The position numbers and the translations under genes are program-made. A model generated the notes under the pieces. The model saw only the letters and a program-made list of their open reading frames with translations. It did not search any database and was not told where the DNA came from. A stretch of DNA of 64,000 bases from Antedon bifida (lineage: Eukaryota; Echinodermata; Crinoidea; Comatulida; Antedonidae): the NCBI GenBank assembly GCA_963402885.1, contig OY727093.1, forward strand, positions 23,063,409 through 23,127,408. Reading direction: 5' to 3'. Shown here in pieces: positions 38,001 to 51,970 of this stretch. Numbering within the stretch: position 1 is the first letter of the stretch; every line of letters begins with the position of its first letter.

Positions 38001-41000
38001 AATTCATGAACATAAACACAAGTTATTTTAAGTCAGAGGAAATTTTGATAAATAACCACCTATTTCTATAATATGCAGATTAAAATCTTATTCTTCCTTT
38101 TTTGTAACTTCCTTTCTTTCATTCAGGATGAGATAACATAGGTATTGTTTTCTTGACATGGGTATATCATATGTTGTTTTTATTACTCATAGGATACAAC
38201 TTTGAACTTGTAATCATACACAAATTTCGATCAGGATTTATGCTTCGTTAACTTCAATTAAAACTTTTTTTTTTTAACCCTTTACTTTTCTTATTATTAT
38301 TTTTTTTGGTGAAATGTCAGAATTAACAAATTTCATTAGCAGACAATTATCTTAATGGACACTGCTTGTCAATCAACAGTTTTCTTGTTTCATAAACTAT
38401 CGAAATAATATAAAGAATAGTTTATTGTGAGATATAGAAGTTATAATACCATACAGTATCCTGTGATGCAACTATTTTTAGAATTACAGTTGTTATTATT
38501 GGCAAAGATCATATATTAATATTGTTAGTACCTGGGTTCAATCTTCCCTGGTAGTACTGTATAGTAAATACTGTAGAGTACTGTAAGATAATTTGCATAG
38601 ATGTTGAAGAATTTAAATGTTAATAATAGCACATGCTGTACTTTTATTCTGCTAGTGGTCATAACTGCATCCACATATGGAGGTAATATTTTTCCACAAT
38701 CTACCTTAAGTCAGGAAAATGGTAGTTATGTATTTAGTAATAATGAGTTTTAAACAAGGTAGACAGATAAGTAAGGCTTACACACAGGAAAGAACAGTGG
38801 AAAAGGTATTAGGTTACAAAGATATGCCATGTCAATTGTGTAAAAACAATAAGTTCCTTATGATAAATCCCAGATGACATGAAGAAGTTTCAATGTTGGC
38901 ATCCGTTCAGATTAGATATGATGCAATTCTGGTTGGGAAAAGCGAAAAACAAAGGTGTTTCACATAGACTAACAATGAAAACTTAATAAACCGTATTGAA
39001 GTACCATACAAACTAATTGAGTAAAATCAATTATAGAGACAACATGTTTGCTTAAAACAACTTTTTTTAAACTAAATATTACTGTACATCAATACAATTG
39101 ATTGCAGTTGTATTGTACCTGCTTTAAAGATTGTGACCAGCAAAAAGCTTAAAATAATCCCAGTCTTAAATCAAGTTGTCAGGTAAAATTTAATATCTTG
39201 TGAAACCAGACTGTGGAAAAATTGATGTTATCAGTTACAATAAGGAGAGGACAAAAGATTGCTAATTTCCTTTGATCTAAGTACACAAAAGATCCATAAA
39301 TTAACCACAAAATGGAGGTTAATAGGGACAAGATTGTTATTTCCTGTTAATTCTCCACCTGTGTGGTTTTAATCTTTATGCTTCTGTAATAATAACAAGA
39401 GAAAATTTACAAACTTGGCGCTAAATTAAAATGCTAAATTTGATCACCTCCCCCACTCTATCATGTGACACCTGTCTAAGAAATGATGTAAATGATTTAA
39501 ACAGACACAACACTGCATTGAACAAAAGAAAGATTGAAATACTAATTGACGATATAAGCTAGGCACTTAATCCACTAGTAGTCCATAGGAAACCAGGTTT
39601 AGGATTTTGGAAATATACTACTTCCCTTGTAAGATTCAGGGACAATTAAGAATAGTCATTGAAGATTGTCCCTAGAGTATTCAAATAAGTCAAGTGTCTA
39701 CAGTTGTAGGGAGGAGTGAAGAACTTCCCACAAATAGCATCCTTAAATACCATCTTCTCACCTATCACATTCCACTGAGACTGCATTCTCAAAACAATTC
39801 TGATTGAACAACTAAACTGCCCTGTTTCTTTTCATGCACAAACAATGTGTAGTATCCTACTTACTTTCAACCAATGAGAATGTCCCATGTGCAATTAATA
39901 GTTCTCACGCTAACTGCACAAGTTATATCAAGTAAAAGTAATGATTTTGACTCCTGTCGCTTAAACAAACTAACAAACTATTTCCACATTTTTACAAACT
40001 AAAAGAATAATCCAAAAATGTAATCATTTATATATTAAAATCAGAATTTTTTGGAAAACAATAAACAAGTGTAGAATTATAATGACATTTTTTTTAGTTT
40101 GTTTTAAATTACAATACATCAAACTCAAAGAGTGTAATTTTATTCTTCCCTGATGAAACTTATTTAACCTTTTAGTTTAATGACAAGAAAAAATGTATTA
40201 CAACGTAAATGAATGCTACTGTATGTGTTATATACTCAAAAGGATTAGTTACACACTAAATTACAGTCAATGTACCATCATTTTTTAATGGGTTGGGCTT
40301 AATAACAAAGAAACAAAATAACAATGGAAGTTACAAACAAAGGAAACTTGATTACAAACAAAAAAACCTTTTTTAATCAATACATTTTGTACTAAAGGGT
40401 TAGGCCAGGAATGTTATAAACAATCCTAAAATGTAGTACCAGTATTTTTATAAGTGTTCTCTACTATATATCACTGTATATGATGTGTACAATGGGCAAT
40501 TATTTAATTAAATGATTGAAGTTATTTTCTAATTCTTAATGTTAAGAAATTATAGCAATTGAGATTTAGAAATGTATAGTTACTAATAATAATTTGTTTG
40601 AGGAGGGAGTATAATAAGACAGATAATAAACAGATGGTCAATTCGTATCTTATTATATTAATGAATATGTTTCAATAATATTATATTTGTAATAGATTCT
40701 CATATAAAACCTTAGCATTTTGTTACTTTATTGTAGGAAACTGTAGTGAAATCTATTGATGATCAAAGAGGAATATATTCTGATTATGAGATCACAGATA
40801 TAACATAAGTGTTCATGGAGACCATTAGACTAGACACCTAATCTAACTATCCTCCCCTATATTTTAAACAGACAACAAGTATCATGTATGTTGTCTATTA
40901 CTGTATGCAAATTAGATTTACAGTTTAAGTCACATGTATGTAAATTAATAGTATACTAAAAGTTTGAGCTTTTTAAAAATTGCAATAATACACATAAAAA

Positions 41001-44000
41001 GAACATGAAATAAATAATTGATGCAATATAAAGTCATTAAAGGAACATCTGTACAAAAAAAAACCGCATACAAATTTCATAATTGTTACTTGTAGGTTTT
41101 GGTGTGACCTACATTTATTTACTATATTGTTTTGCTTAGTTTGAAAAACAAGGTCAAACGCTGTAACTACTAATGTTTAATGGATACATATTTGGTGTAT
41201 TTCTTCATGTTGATTGAATCTTGAATCAAATCTTTCCATGAGGCCCAAGGGTGTTTTTAGCTAATTTAATTTGTTTATATCTAATTAAACTATTCATCAA
41301 TCAAATTTATCATAATAATAATAGGATCAATTTAGTTGTTATTTCATACAGTGATATGTATTTAATAATAAATAATTTTGGGCTAAAAAAATGTATGTTT
41401 TTATCATAGAAACCTGCATTTGTTAAAACATTTAAACCCTTCCGACAATTGGGTTGTCTGTAAATAAGTACGTAGGATTGAGTGTCAAAAAACAAAACTA
41501 GGAAATGTTACCCAGACAATGGTTATTGCTTTAACCTATCGTATACTGTACAAAAACATTTGATACTCCTACACCGACACATCTTGAAACCGATTGTTAG
41601 CGTACTTAGGAAGTAGTTAGACTGTTACCTACTTACTATTGTTTCATATACCTAGAAATTTTGTTGAGGTAACCTAGTGAATATAGGGTCATTTCCTAGT
41701 AGAAATATTTGAAAAAAATATTTCAACAGTGTTTTTTACTGATTTTAAACAATCTTATAATTTGGTATTTGACGAACTTACAAACGCTTGTTTGCTGGCA
41801 ACACTTTTTAAAACCAGCATCTAAGCCATATTTTATCATTTTATTGGCAATGTTTATGCCTTACCTAGCAGTACCTACATTTTATAGTTCTTTGTATGAA
41901 GGTAAATTCAGCTTAGAAATATAAAGTATAAAGATAGTGCCATATGTCATAAATCAGTCATAAAGTTTACTATCTTATTTGGAAAAAAATGATGGTAGGT
42001 GATCTAGGTAAAGCCGTATCACCTATTTTATCTTTGGCTTTCTTATAACTTTTTAAAATTCAAGTAAAATGTAGGCCTAAACATTAGTAATAGTAGAGTA
42101 ACCATTTTATGGTACTACTGTATAAAAATGTGATATATGTCTTTTTTGTCATTTTCATACAGATCTTGTCTTACACTTAACAAAATAAAAGGTTAAGAAT
42201 TGTTTATATGGATTTGATGGTAACAATAATTGAATATAATTTATACAGACCTAATTAAAGATCAAAACGTACTGTCATAAAGGCCAAATAAAGTTGAAGT
42301 TTACTTTTTATTAGTTTGATGGCAAATGTCTTATTTATTTCAGTATGCACTAAATCAAGTATGTTCTAGAATAATAATGTTACACTCAGTACTAATAAAA
42401 ACAAATTATGGTAGAAAACAAGAGTATTTAACTGTTGTAGGCTATGAAGCTGAAATGGAGGAATTTACACTCAGGGAAACTAAAATATCTGCTTCCCTCT
42501 ATAGAATTTCCATCATGTGTCAAGTGGTCTAATTTATTTCTGGTTATTTTGTAATTTTTGACAATTTCCTTACAATAAACTGTATTAATGCTCAAATTCT
42601 TGTTATTATTGAATTAGTAAAAAAATCAAAAGGTTACATAACAAGGGTGTCCCATAATAATGTCAAACATTGTGGCAAGAAAAGTACATTATCTTTTTAT
42701 TTGGTTCTATTTTACTATTGAGTGTAATTTTATTTTAATAGAAATCCCATTTATCAATACTGTACTACAGGGTAATCTAATTAACTTTCTGTTCTATTGT
42801 TTTTTATTATGTGAAATGTTTAATATTAAAGAAATATGAATAGTGGAACCAAATATTTGTTAACTTGTAAAATGTATAGCGTAGTGTAATGTGGTCTATT
42901 TTTATACATATAGGCCTAGGCCCCTATTGTGATTTAATTTATAATTATATAATATTTAGGAAATGTATTACTAGTAAAACCTACAGCACTTACTGTACAT
43001 TTTATAGTGTTCATGTGTTGTTAAACTTTTATGTTTACCGAAATATAATAATTATAAACACATATATCAAGCAATGTGTTATCATTAGGCATAGTAATAG
43101 TTTAATTAACTATCTTTAATTATTATAATTTATTTCACATTTTAATTCATTAATTAGTTTTTGCAAAAGCAGTGTACAGTAAGTAAATAAATAAAAAAAA
43201 CCTTTCTACCTAGTTTAAATGAATTCAGGTGCAATATGTTAAAATTGTACTATTATTAGTTAATAGTAAAGTAATAAAATAATATTACAACAAAATAATA
43301 TGAAATATAAATACCATTTTATAATAAGTAAATAAAATGTCATAATATTTAAATTTTGATTCATAAAACATATTCTCTATAAAGTCTAAGCTTGAAATAA
43401 ATGGTCTGAGTTTAATTACTCACAATTGATAAAAACAAACAAGAAATTAATTAAATCAAACCAGCATCTAAAACATAATTAACATATGATTTACATATTA
43501 AATGCTACAAAAATGTTTACCTGTTGTGTATATTATGTCCATGACTTGAGCACACATCTGTACAGCACAAGCTCTGGTTGTAAAATGAACCCACACCAGG
43601 TATAACTAGTTCACAAGTCACCTCCCAAATTACGCATTGTTTATCTACAGAGCCAGTGTTACTGCAGACTCTTTTGTTTATGTCATAATAGGTGCTGTTT
43701 ATTTACAACACCCTCTTTTATCTGATACCATCCTGTCTTTATAAACCACTTTATTTCCCTCCTGCCCATTAACTAAATTTATAACCAATAGAACACAATT
43801 TCTTCTTCAATTGTCATTACATGTAGTGAGTCCCAGACAAGGTGGCTAGCTAAATGCAAACATGATAATTAGTAACAGTAGTGGTAGTAAATAACCCACT
43901 ACAGCATTCAAGCTGAGCGTTAACATCTGTTATATTCAATTTTTTGCATACACACCTGGTGAAATGAAACTAATGTTAACAGCTTATGAATAACATTCAT

Positions 44001-47000
44001 AATTTTAAAAAATCATAATTTATATTTTTATAACATAACACAGTATATTATATTAAGTTATGATAAAAACATTTTTAATTGTTGAAAAAAACTCCTGTTT
44101 TATATAGTTATAATAATATAACCAGGCACTATCACTTTTAGTTTCACATAACATTGTAAGAGACATATGGTTACTGTTTATTTTAAATGTAATTTCATAT
44201 TAAACAAATTAATAGTGCTTTTAAATAAGTTTTTAACCATAAAATCATAATATTCGCCATTATTATAAATCAATAATTTAAAATTTGAATTATAAATCCT
44301 ATAAGGATTGTACATAAAAGTTTACCTGGATATTCAAACAAGAATTGTGACAAGCAGAGTGACAAGCGAGAGGCTAGGGACAAAATGTAAAGAAAACCTT
44401 GTTTATAATTATATACAAATTAAGAATAATCTTCTTTGCCAACTTTATGTGCCAGGTTTCCCATTAACAATACCATAATTTGGTCATATGACCTTGATTA
44501 TAATGTAATTATCATACAGGAAAGTGCAAGGTAGGCTGCAATTGGAAGCCCTGTTCATATTGCTAGACAGTGAAGGGACCACCCTTTGGTCCATGGCAAT
44601 TGGTTAAGGGTCCAGTATTTGAATGAATGCCTACCCAATACCCAGGTATGCAACCAGTTATATATCTGTGTGTGTGTGGTAGAGGCTATTAACTGGTGAA
44701 ATGCAATCTCCCTGAGGAAATCTTGTTTCCTCTGATAAAGCACCTGACAGTGATGGAGCCTACAAACCTAGTGGTGATATTAAGTACAGATGGACGTTGG
44801 CGCCGGACTGTCTGCATGTTCAAACACCTTTTGTGCAGTGAAATGCAAGCCAGATTCCAGTACCTGTCCATAAGATGTCTAATGCTAAAGTATGTTACAT
44901 GATGAGAAACAGCCTGAAACTAATGCTGACAATTGTTATTAAATCTGGAAAGGTTTTTTAAACATAATTATAGGTAATAATACAATGTAATTATAGGACG
45001 AACAAGGTAAAGCCTTTGAGGAAGAATTACACATTTTGTTTTTATAAGAACTTTGATTTTAAAATAGACAGTAAAAAATAAATAATAATGTACTGTACTG
45101 AAACAATAAACATTTAGATTAAAGAATAAATAAACAAAGTAAGATATTTTTAAAAAGTATTTTTAGATATTTATTTTTCATTAACATTGTTTTCCTCAAA
45201 AATAGAATCCTTTTTTTTATTACTGTAAACAGTTGGTAGTACACTATAAATAATTCAATTATCATACAGTACTAAAAACATATATTTACTGCAATACTCT
45301 ATTGAAATTAATCTTATTATTAATACTACAAAAAAACTATTTTAATTAGCATTAATCATTATTGTAATTGAATAATTAGTCCCATTGGTTTTTTGTTGTT
45401 GCAATTCTATATTTTAAATTCAAACCACCTCAATAATGAATTAGTATAGGCCTACTGTACAACTACTGTGATTTTATTATTGCGTGAAACCTTATTAATT
45501 AATGTAAATTGTTCTTTTTTCTTAATCAAATGCATTTAGCTCCAGTTTGACAGATTTGAATATATTATATTATACATTCTTTGTGTTGATTTTTACATAA
45601 ATACATTTACACTTTAATAATATGAAGAAGCTAACTAATGAACTAATCACCTATTATCATTCATGGTCAATCAAATTTTCAAATTGGCCCCAAGGCTGTT
45701 AATATAGTAAACAGCATAGCACTATGAAGAAAAATTGTTTGCCATAGTGGCTTTTAAACATGGAGAAATACTTGTAATATCTAGATTTATTTATTTGTTC
45801 TATCACCATGTAAACATTTGAGAATGAGCATACTTTTGCAAAGTCCAACTTTGAAAGAATTTAAAAAGATATGAATCGACACTGGAATAATTTAAAATCA
45901 AAATATTCTATATAATTATAGCAGTAATAAAAAACAAACAAATTGTACAGTATTTTATTACGGTAAGTTAAAAAAAAACCCCAAAACATATCCTTTTTCA
46001 ACTTATTTTAAAAATGGTGTCAAATGCTATAAATATTGCTCATCTTAATTATGTCTAGATACAATTGCCAAACAATTACAAACAATACGTATAGAACTGC
46101 TTGTATTGTCTGTAGAATGCTTGGGATACACCCAGCTCACAGGGCTTTCATTATAAAATAAACAATCTATTGATTGCAATATTCTAGTTATGTAACACTT
46201 CCACCCTATCTTTCAAATTGATTCTATGTAAAAAAGTAAAAAGAAATCAAGAACTAAATTTTTTTCTAGGAATTTCCGAGACGATTATCCAAGAGATCTT
46301 GTGTAATATCTTCATTTATAAGTGTTTACTTTGTAAACATTCATTGTTACAGTTTCCATTCAACTCACCATAAAGAAAACTGTTATGTTAATTATGTATT
46401 TTTTGTGAATAAATAAAATAATGTAAGTTGAACTATGGTTGGTAGTGAAAAAAATTCCAAAACATTTTTATAAAGTAGATCTTGAATAAAAAAAAATCAT
46501 TAAGTGATTTGTTGTATCAATATAATAACTAGAAATTGCAAATAAGTGCATATGTAGAACTACCATAAAATACAATACCGAATTTAACATTTAACTTAAC
46601 CTCATCATGCAAAATTTATTGAAAGATTTATTAACAAAAGGCGGCAAATTTAATCTTGATAAAAGTTTCTTTAAATTTGTAAGTACAAAGCAAATCTAAT
46701 TTTGGTCAAGGATATATTGATAGTGTCTGACGTAAATGCGGTTTAACTATCTACCTAAAACTAAGGTGTACTACAAAGTCAAAAAGTTCCAAACCAATTA
46801 AGATTACCATTAAAGCGTTTAGAATAGGAAGTCATTATTAAGTACGTGCTAAACAAATCATTTCATATAATCTAAATCCCTTTTATATCAACTATCATCC
46901 AGATAAATTAATCAACATATAAGACTGATGCGTCTGTTTATGCTTTTAAAAAAAAATGACAATGAGATCAAACAATAATAATCAAAAGTAAGTACTGCCT

Positions 47001-50000
47001 AAATTTAACATTTTTTATTTCAAACAATTTAAAAAAATCTATTGATATACGAAAAAACCCATGTACAGTATTTATCATAAAAATAATTACTGCTGTTACA
47101 GGATGATTATAGTAGTACTAGTAGTATTTGATACAGTATATTAATTAAGTACAGTACAAACAATATCAATTTATGATTAGTCTTCTGCCATCAATTAAAT
47201 TTCATTAAACTAATAAAGCAGTTTTTAAAAATGATTAGATTTATGCCAAAAAATGAATTTGATGATAAGAATAAGAACAAAACAAACTTAATAAGGTAAG
47301 TTACATAAGTTAATAAATAGTTGAAATTAGAAAACACACATTTGAATATAATTTGGATTATTTGTTTATTTTATTTTAATGTAATTGACACAATGGTATC
47401 ACAAGTGGACCAGAAGTGTACAGTATGAAAACAAAGGGATAAGTAGAGTACATGATAAAGTGAACAATAAACCTAATTATAAATAGCTCAGGTTATTATA
47501 AAAAACAACTTAAAAATGTTGATTTAAAAAAAAATGTTGAGCGAGAAATTGTACCTAATGACAATTTTTAATAATGAAATAGTTTACTCGATAACTTTAA
47601 GAAGCAATGGTACCTAGAAACGACTTTTTAACGCTTGTATTAATCTAAGTCAAGTATGCAACACTCAAAAATTAGTAATGATAACAGATTTGCCAAATCT
47701 AGCATTTGCAGTAATTGCAGGTTCGGTATTGTCATTTGTTCTCGCCTTGCTGACTCCAGTCAGACTAACCTGAGTGGTTCGAGTCTTAAAAAAGCTAACG
47801 ATCACAGCCTTGCAGATACAGATCATCCTGCAGTATAGCTGGCACCAGTTAGATGCCTTGCTGACAGAACAACTAATAATGTTAATCGCTTCTCCTTTTT
47901 TTTTATTACGACAATTTCAGGTACTATTGGCCTGTCAGAATTATAATCCACTGAAATATGATTATAAAATAAAACACTTTTGGGGTTTTGCCTCACTGTT
48001 CTTATTACAATTTTTATATTAATTTATAGAAAATCGAATGCAACACATATTTTCCAATATTTGAAGGATAATGGATGGAAAAAATATCAAAAATTACACA
48101 GTACTGTATAATTAAAGAAATTGAATTGAATTGAATTGAATTACATTTTATATCTAGATTCAAAATTTACTTTAGTTTAAGTTTTCTTTAAAATATTTGC
48201 TTACTATTGGCTTATGAAATTTAGTTAATTGCTTTAAATAGAAAATAGTAAATACTATAGACATACTACTAATGAGGCTTACTAGAATATTTTTAGAGCG
48301 GATAAATCTAGTAAATAGTTTATGTACACAAAAATATTAAATGATAATTAATTTTTTTGTTATAAGTTTACATTAATGCAGAAAGGTAGAACACCTTTAT
48401 TTACTAACAACACCTGGTGATTTATTAAACAATACAATGACATCTGGAACGAAAGCTATTCCATCTATTAACCAATACCCCTTTGTCCAATCTAATACAT
48501 TTCCTATAGTTATTGCAAAACACCATGTTTGAATTCACAAACTACTAATGTTTATAAAATTACAGGAATCAGAATTTCAACAAAGAAACACACTATCACA
48601 ATCAATAAATTGAAATCTTAATGATCGTCAGAAAAAGGGAATATTAAAAGATGAAAAATACTTTTTTTGTGCAATAGTTTGCCTGAAGGGTTCAACATCT
48701 TCTTTGTTTGCTCACTAAACAAAGGGTTTATTGAAGCAAGTATTGCTAACTAACAATAGCATAGGTATTATTGAAATTTTGGAGTTGAATTTCTAACTAG
48801 GCAAATATATACCTATATTAATATTACTTCACCTGGCTTTTGCACTTAAATTGGATGATGTAATTCTAAATAACAAAATTCAGATGTTCAATATTCAATC
48901 AGAAATTAAATCATAACAATAACCTATATTTTAAGTATTTCATAAACAATTTTATCAATTTTTAACTGAGATAATTATAATTTACATTGATATCAATTTC
49001 AACTTGTGCAATTTCTATATTACTGTAGTAATATTAGTAATTTAGTTTAAAAATATCATTATTATACTATCAATAACTAATATTATTATAAGTTTCTAGA
49101 AAAATTAAGATTAAGTCAGTTATAAATAATATAAATTATAATAAAGCATATTTCATCAATCATATATTGACTAATAATACAATATTTCAATATAAAAAAC
49201 TGTTTACTTTAATAATTTATCTAAAAAATGTTTTTAAATAAATATTGATTTCTAAAATAGAAAGTATTTTTATATAAAAATAATAATGATAATCATTAAT
49301 TAATGTTATTATTATTATTCAAACAATTATACTTTATAATTAAATATATTGAGTATTTATTACTCATTTATTTAATATTTAACTTGTAATTTAAAAAAAT
49401 AATAATTTTATTCAATATTAATTATTATTATATTAATTTATTTATTGTCTAAATTATTTTGTATAAATATGCAATACAGCATACAACACATTTAATATTC
49501 AAGACATGTTTTCATTGTAAAGTCTAAAATATCACTATTTTAACCAAAAAAGTGACCAAAAGTGGATGTATGGTCCACTGAAGGTACTAATTGATAGCAT
49601 AATAAAGGGAAGTGCAAAGGACATCAAATTGTCTGTATTTTGCATCACCTAGAACAAAAGAATACGAAAACTTGGCTACGAAAATAGTATGTCTCTATTC
49701 CACTTTTAAGTTGTCATTTTATTACAAAGTTGGTTTAAAAATTATTCCTAAGACTTAATCAATGTAAGTTAGTGAACAGACAAAGGAGTTTTTGATATGA
49801 ACGTCTTTGTGTTTAACCTACGACACCTGCATCAAAGGTCTATGTAGCAGCTGCCGTTTGTACCTGGTCATTTTAAATATTAAATTATGGGATTAGTATG
49901 ATTATTAAAATGATGATATTATTACTATTGCATTAATTAAGAATATTATGTTTTATTTACTTTTGTATTTACAGTATATACAAACATACAATATACATAT

Positions 50001-50785
50001 ATTTACTATAACAGTATTTAAAATATTGAAATAAACTAAGGGCTATATATAGATAGGGCAGGCCTGTAAAAATAAAATTAACAATGATTTAAAAATAATA
50101 ATTTGTTGAATAATATTAATAATACTATATTTTTTTATAGACTAAACTGATACTGAATAAACATTTTAAATTAATTATCTGATTCTTTAGGGTGCAGTAA
50201 AAAAAAAAAACCTGATTTTAATTTTTTGAAAATACATACATATGCCTAGGTTGTATAGAGGTAGAGGACAGTTTTATGACATGATGAGTATGCATACAGT
50301 ACAATAGTAGTACACTCTATGATATGATTAGAGAGGGCCTAATGAGGTTGTGGACACCCTTCTCATCAAATACATCATCGACTAATAGTAATGTAAACAG
50401 CAAGTGCGCGAAAAAAACCAATATCTTAAAACTTTATCGTTATGTTAGTGCATTTTGCATTATTCATCATAACCTTAACAAAGAACCATTGTAGACAAAA
50501 TGATACCTGTTCTGAAGCTTGGCAGATGTCCTCTCTGGTTGGTAACGTCTGTCGATAAAACAAGTAATTCCTCTTTTTGTGTTCGTGTGAACACAAACGA
50601 CAGAACAAGGTCCAAAGTAAATATTCGTAATTTTAATATTCGTAATTTAAAATTAAATCCAATGGCAAACCCTGCACATGCATACTAATTCCAAAGTAAT
50701 AGAAATGTAATAGAAATAAAAACTCACGATTTTTTCGTTGAGGATTTGCCTGTTTTCTACGAGTATACCTAGATATCTCAGCCAT
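28777..50785 (-). CDS. ZEB: ZEB/Zfh1 zinc-finger homeodomain transcription factor, five coding exons
   Basis: A complete 1,087-residue ZEB-family repressor is encoded by exons 50728-50785, 34128-34439, 30858-33254, 30210-30392 and 28777-29090. All four junctions are GT/AG in phase 1. The order of parts is: start [19 protein letters not shown], matching the vertebrate MADGPRCKRRKQANPRRKN; an acidic stretch with EEYL...MVIYPEA; five amino-terminal fingers (136-273); two C2HC fingers (about 470-535); an atypical homeodomain (about 635-680); a CtBP-binding PLDLSVPK (about 779); and three carboxyl-terminal fingers (961-1041). Family members bind paired CACCTG-type E-boxes and recruit CtBP to repress epithelial and neural genes. 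Vertebrate ZEBs have four amino-terminal fingers; the extra one here ([17 protein letters not shown]) recalls protostome Zfh1. Confidence 0.95.
30210..30392 (-). CDS. ZEB: ZEB coding exon 4
   Basis: It encodes an acidic linker (MYDDIYIDD), a basic patch ([10 protein letters not shown]) and the first carboxyl-terminal finger ([17 protein letters not shown]). The finger linker SGKRPHMC is split across the junction with exon 5, as in vertebrate ZEBs, where this linker reads TGKRPHEC. Confidence 0.93.
30858..33254 (-). CDS. ZEB: ZEB coding exon 3 (large central exon)
   Basis: The 2,397-bp exon carries the amino-terminal finger cluster, the two C2HC fingers, the homeodomain ([20 protein letters not shown] ... 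WFEK) and the PLDLS motif. Between them are Ser/Pro- and Glu-rich stretches that look disordered. The last finger of the cluster is of C2HC type (HISSKKC), as in other ZEBs. The exon starts in phase 1 with acceptor tgtttag. Confidence 0.95.
33255..34127 (-). other. ZEB intron 2
   Basis: No coding or repeat structure was recognised in this 873-bp A+T-rich intron. Confidence 0.6.
34128..34439 (-). CDS. ZEB: ZEB coding exon 2
   Basis: This 312-bp exon encodes an acidic, Ser/Asp-rich segment ([20 protein letters not shown]) and the conserved [20 protein letters not shown], equivalent to vertebrate EEFLQQQDTAVIFPEAPEED. It opens in phase 1 and joins the exon at 50728-50785 to give [13 protein letters not shown] at the junction. 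Confidence 0.9.
34440..50727 (-). other. ZEB intron 1 (about 16 kb)
   Basis: A very A+T-rich intron with no recognised gene. In vertebrates the corresponding first intron is also the longest and holds enhancers and alternative first exons; nothing here can be assigned to those by eye. The minus-strand frame at 37526-37729 ends at a good donor (cttgaacctacgag region, caag|gtaggt on the minus strand) and could be an alternative exon, but this is weak. A short (ATTGA)n run lies at 48117-48141. Confidence 0.6.
48117..48141. repeat. (ATTGA)n pentanucleotide run
   Basis: About five copies of attga occur in a row. Such runs often form the 3' tail of LINE or SINE insertions. The preceding 400 bases (from about 47650) could be a decayed LINE end, but no conserved protein motif is visible. 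Confidence 0.5.
50728..50785 (-). CDS. ZEB: ZEB coding exon 1
   Basis: A 58-bp coding segment encodes 19 residues ([19 protein letters not shown]) plus one base, followed by donor gtgagt. The [11 protein letters not shown] block is the signature NuRD-contact/start peptide of ZEB proteins, and the exon ends in the same codon position as in vertebrates. An upstream in-frame ATG at 50864-50866 would add 27 residues with no family support, so the ATG at 50783-50785 is preferred. Confidence 0.93.
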
Positions 50786-51000
50786 AATCGATACACACGC
50801 TACGCAGCGCCAGTGAATTCCATGAATGAAGCTATCGAGTTCACTGTACACATTTTTCACACACAAATCAAGAAGCGTGTGTGGACGGCGGAAACATACG
50901 TCATTCTCTCTAACTCTTCTTGCTAGCTCTCAAAAACACGTGTGGGACTACGCTTTTGTTTATTTACGCACAATAAAATGAGTTCACCCTGAAATAGCAG
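50786..51000 (-). promoter_or_regulatory. Probable ZEB promoter and 5' UTR region
   Basis: This lies directly upstream of the first coding exon. A CRE-like TACGTCAT (50897-50904, reading ATGACGTA on the gene strand) and a CACGTG E-box (50937-50942) are present, and CpG density is higher than in the surroundings. Assignment rests on position and motifs only. Confidence 0.4.
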
Positions 51001-51654
51001 CCGGCAAAGTTTCGAAATGAATACATTGTAAAAACTGTTTCACGCACAAATATGAAATTTGTATCTCAATTATAAATTGCCTGAGCAATCTGAGACGAAT
51101 CATTTAGTGGTGTGTGATTATACTGCATTATAACCCCCTATTTTAAAGGGAACCTTTTTGACCAAAAACATTGGGGGTTTTGCGGGGAAAAAAATAAAAA
51201 AAATATACCGAAATGAAGACAGATCATCTGGACTCAAGAATTTTATTATGATATGCATTTTTGTGTATGCCTATTAATAACGACGTAAATGAATATAATT
51301 AGTTGGTCTTGTTTTTTTTTTTTTGAGTGGTACACTAAAATGTGGTTGAACCATCTGGCACACTAAAAAGTGTCCCTGTTTTAGGGGTGTCTCCCAAAAG
51401 AGGAGTTCTATTATATTAAACTGAATACGTCACACAAATTCGAGGTTCAACAACAACAAACATATGTTATTTATAATTTAAATTATGGGTTAATGGATAA
51501 ATAATTGATGCAGTAGGTCTAATATAATCGACTTCCTAATTTATAATACGGGTTTCAAATAATATTTTTGTAGGCCTATAATAACAACATAATTATTTGA
51601 TCAACAATGAATACCGTATTGTTACAATGATTAATGAACTGATCACCAGTATCA

Positions 51655-51760
51655 TTATCACGCATTATCATCATCATCATTATCATCATCATCATCATCA
51701 TCATCCACATTAAATCATCATCATCATTATCACCATCATCACCATCATCATTCCTCCTCC

Positions 51761-51794
<34 letters not shown>

Positions 51795-51970
51795 TCACCG
51801 TCATCATCATCACCATCATCGTGACCACCATCATCACGCACCATCATTATCACCACGCATTTCTCATCATCATCACGCATCATCATTATAACCACGCATC
51901 ATCATCATCATCACCATCATCATTATCACCATCATCACGTATCATCATTATCACCACGCATCATCTCATC
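51655..51970. repeat. (ATC)n / (CAT)n microsatellite, interrupted
   Basis: Over 300 bases of ATC/CAT triplets with periodic cacg and ttat interruptions. The Met/Asp-rich frames across it are artefacts of the repeat. Confidence 0.95.

Noticed and set aside
44555-44902. Short frames on both strands near 44.7 kb
   Set aside because: They lie in ZEB intron 1 and have no recognisable motif or good splice context.
51576-51794. Methionine- and aspartate-rich minus-strand frame
   Set aside because: It is a direct reading of the ATC/CAT microsatellite.
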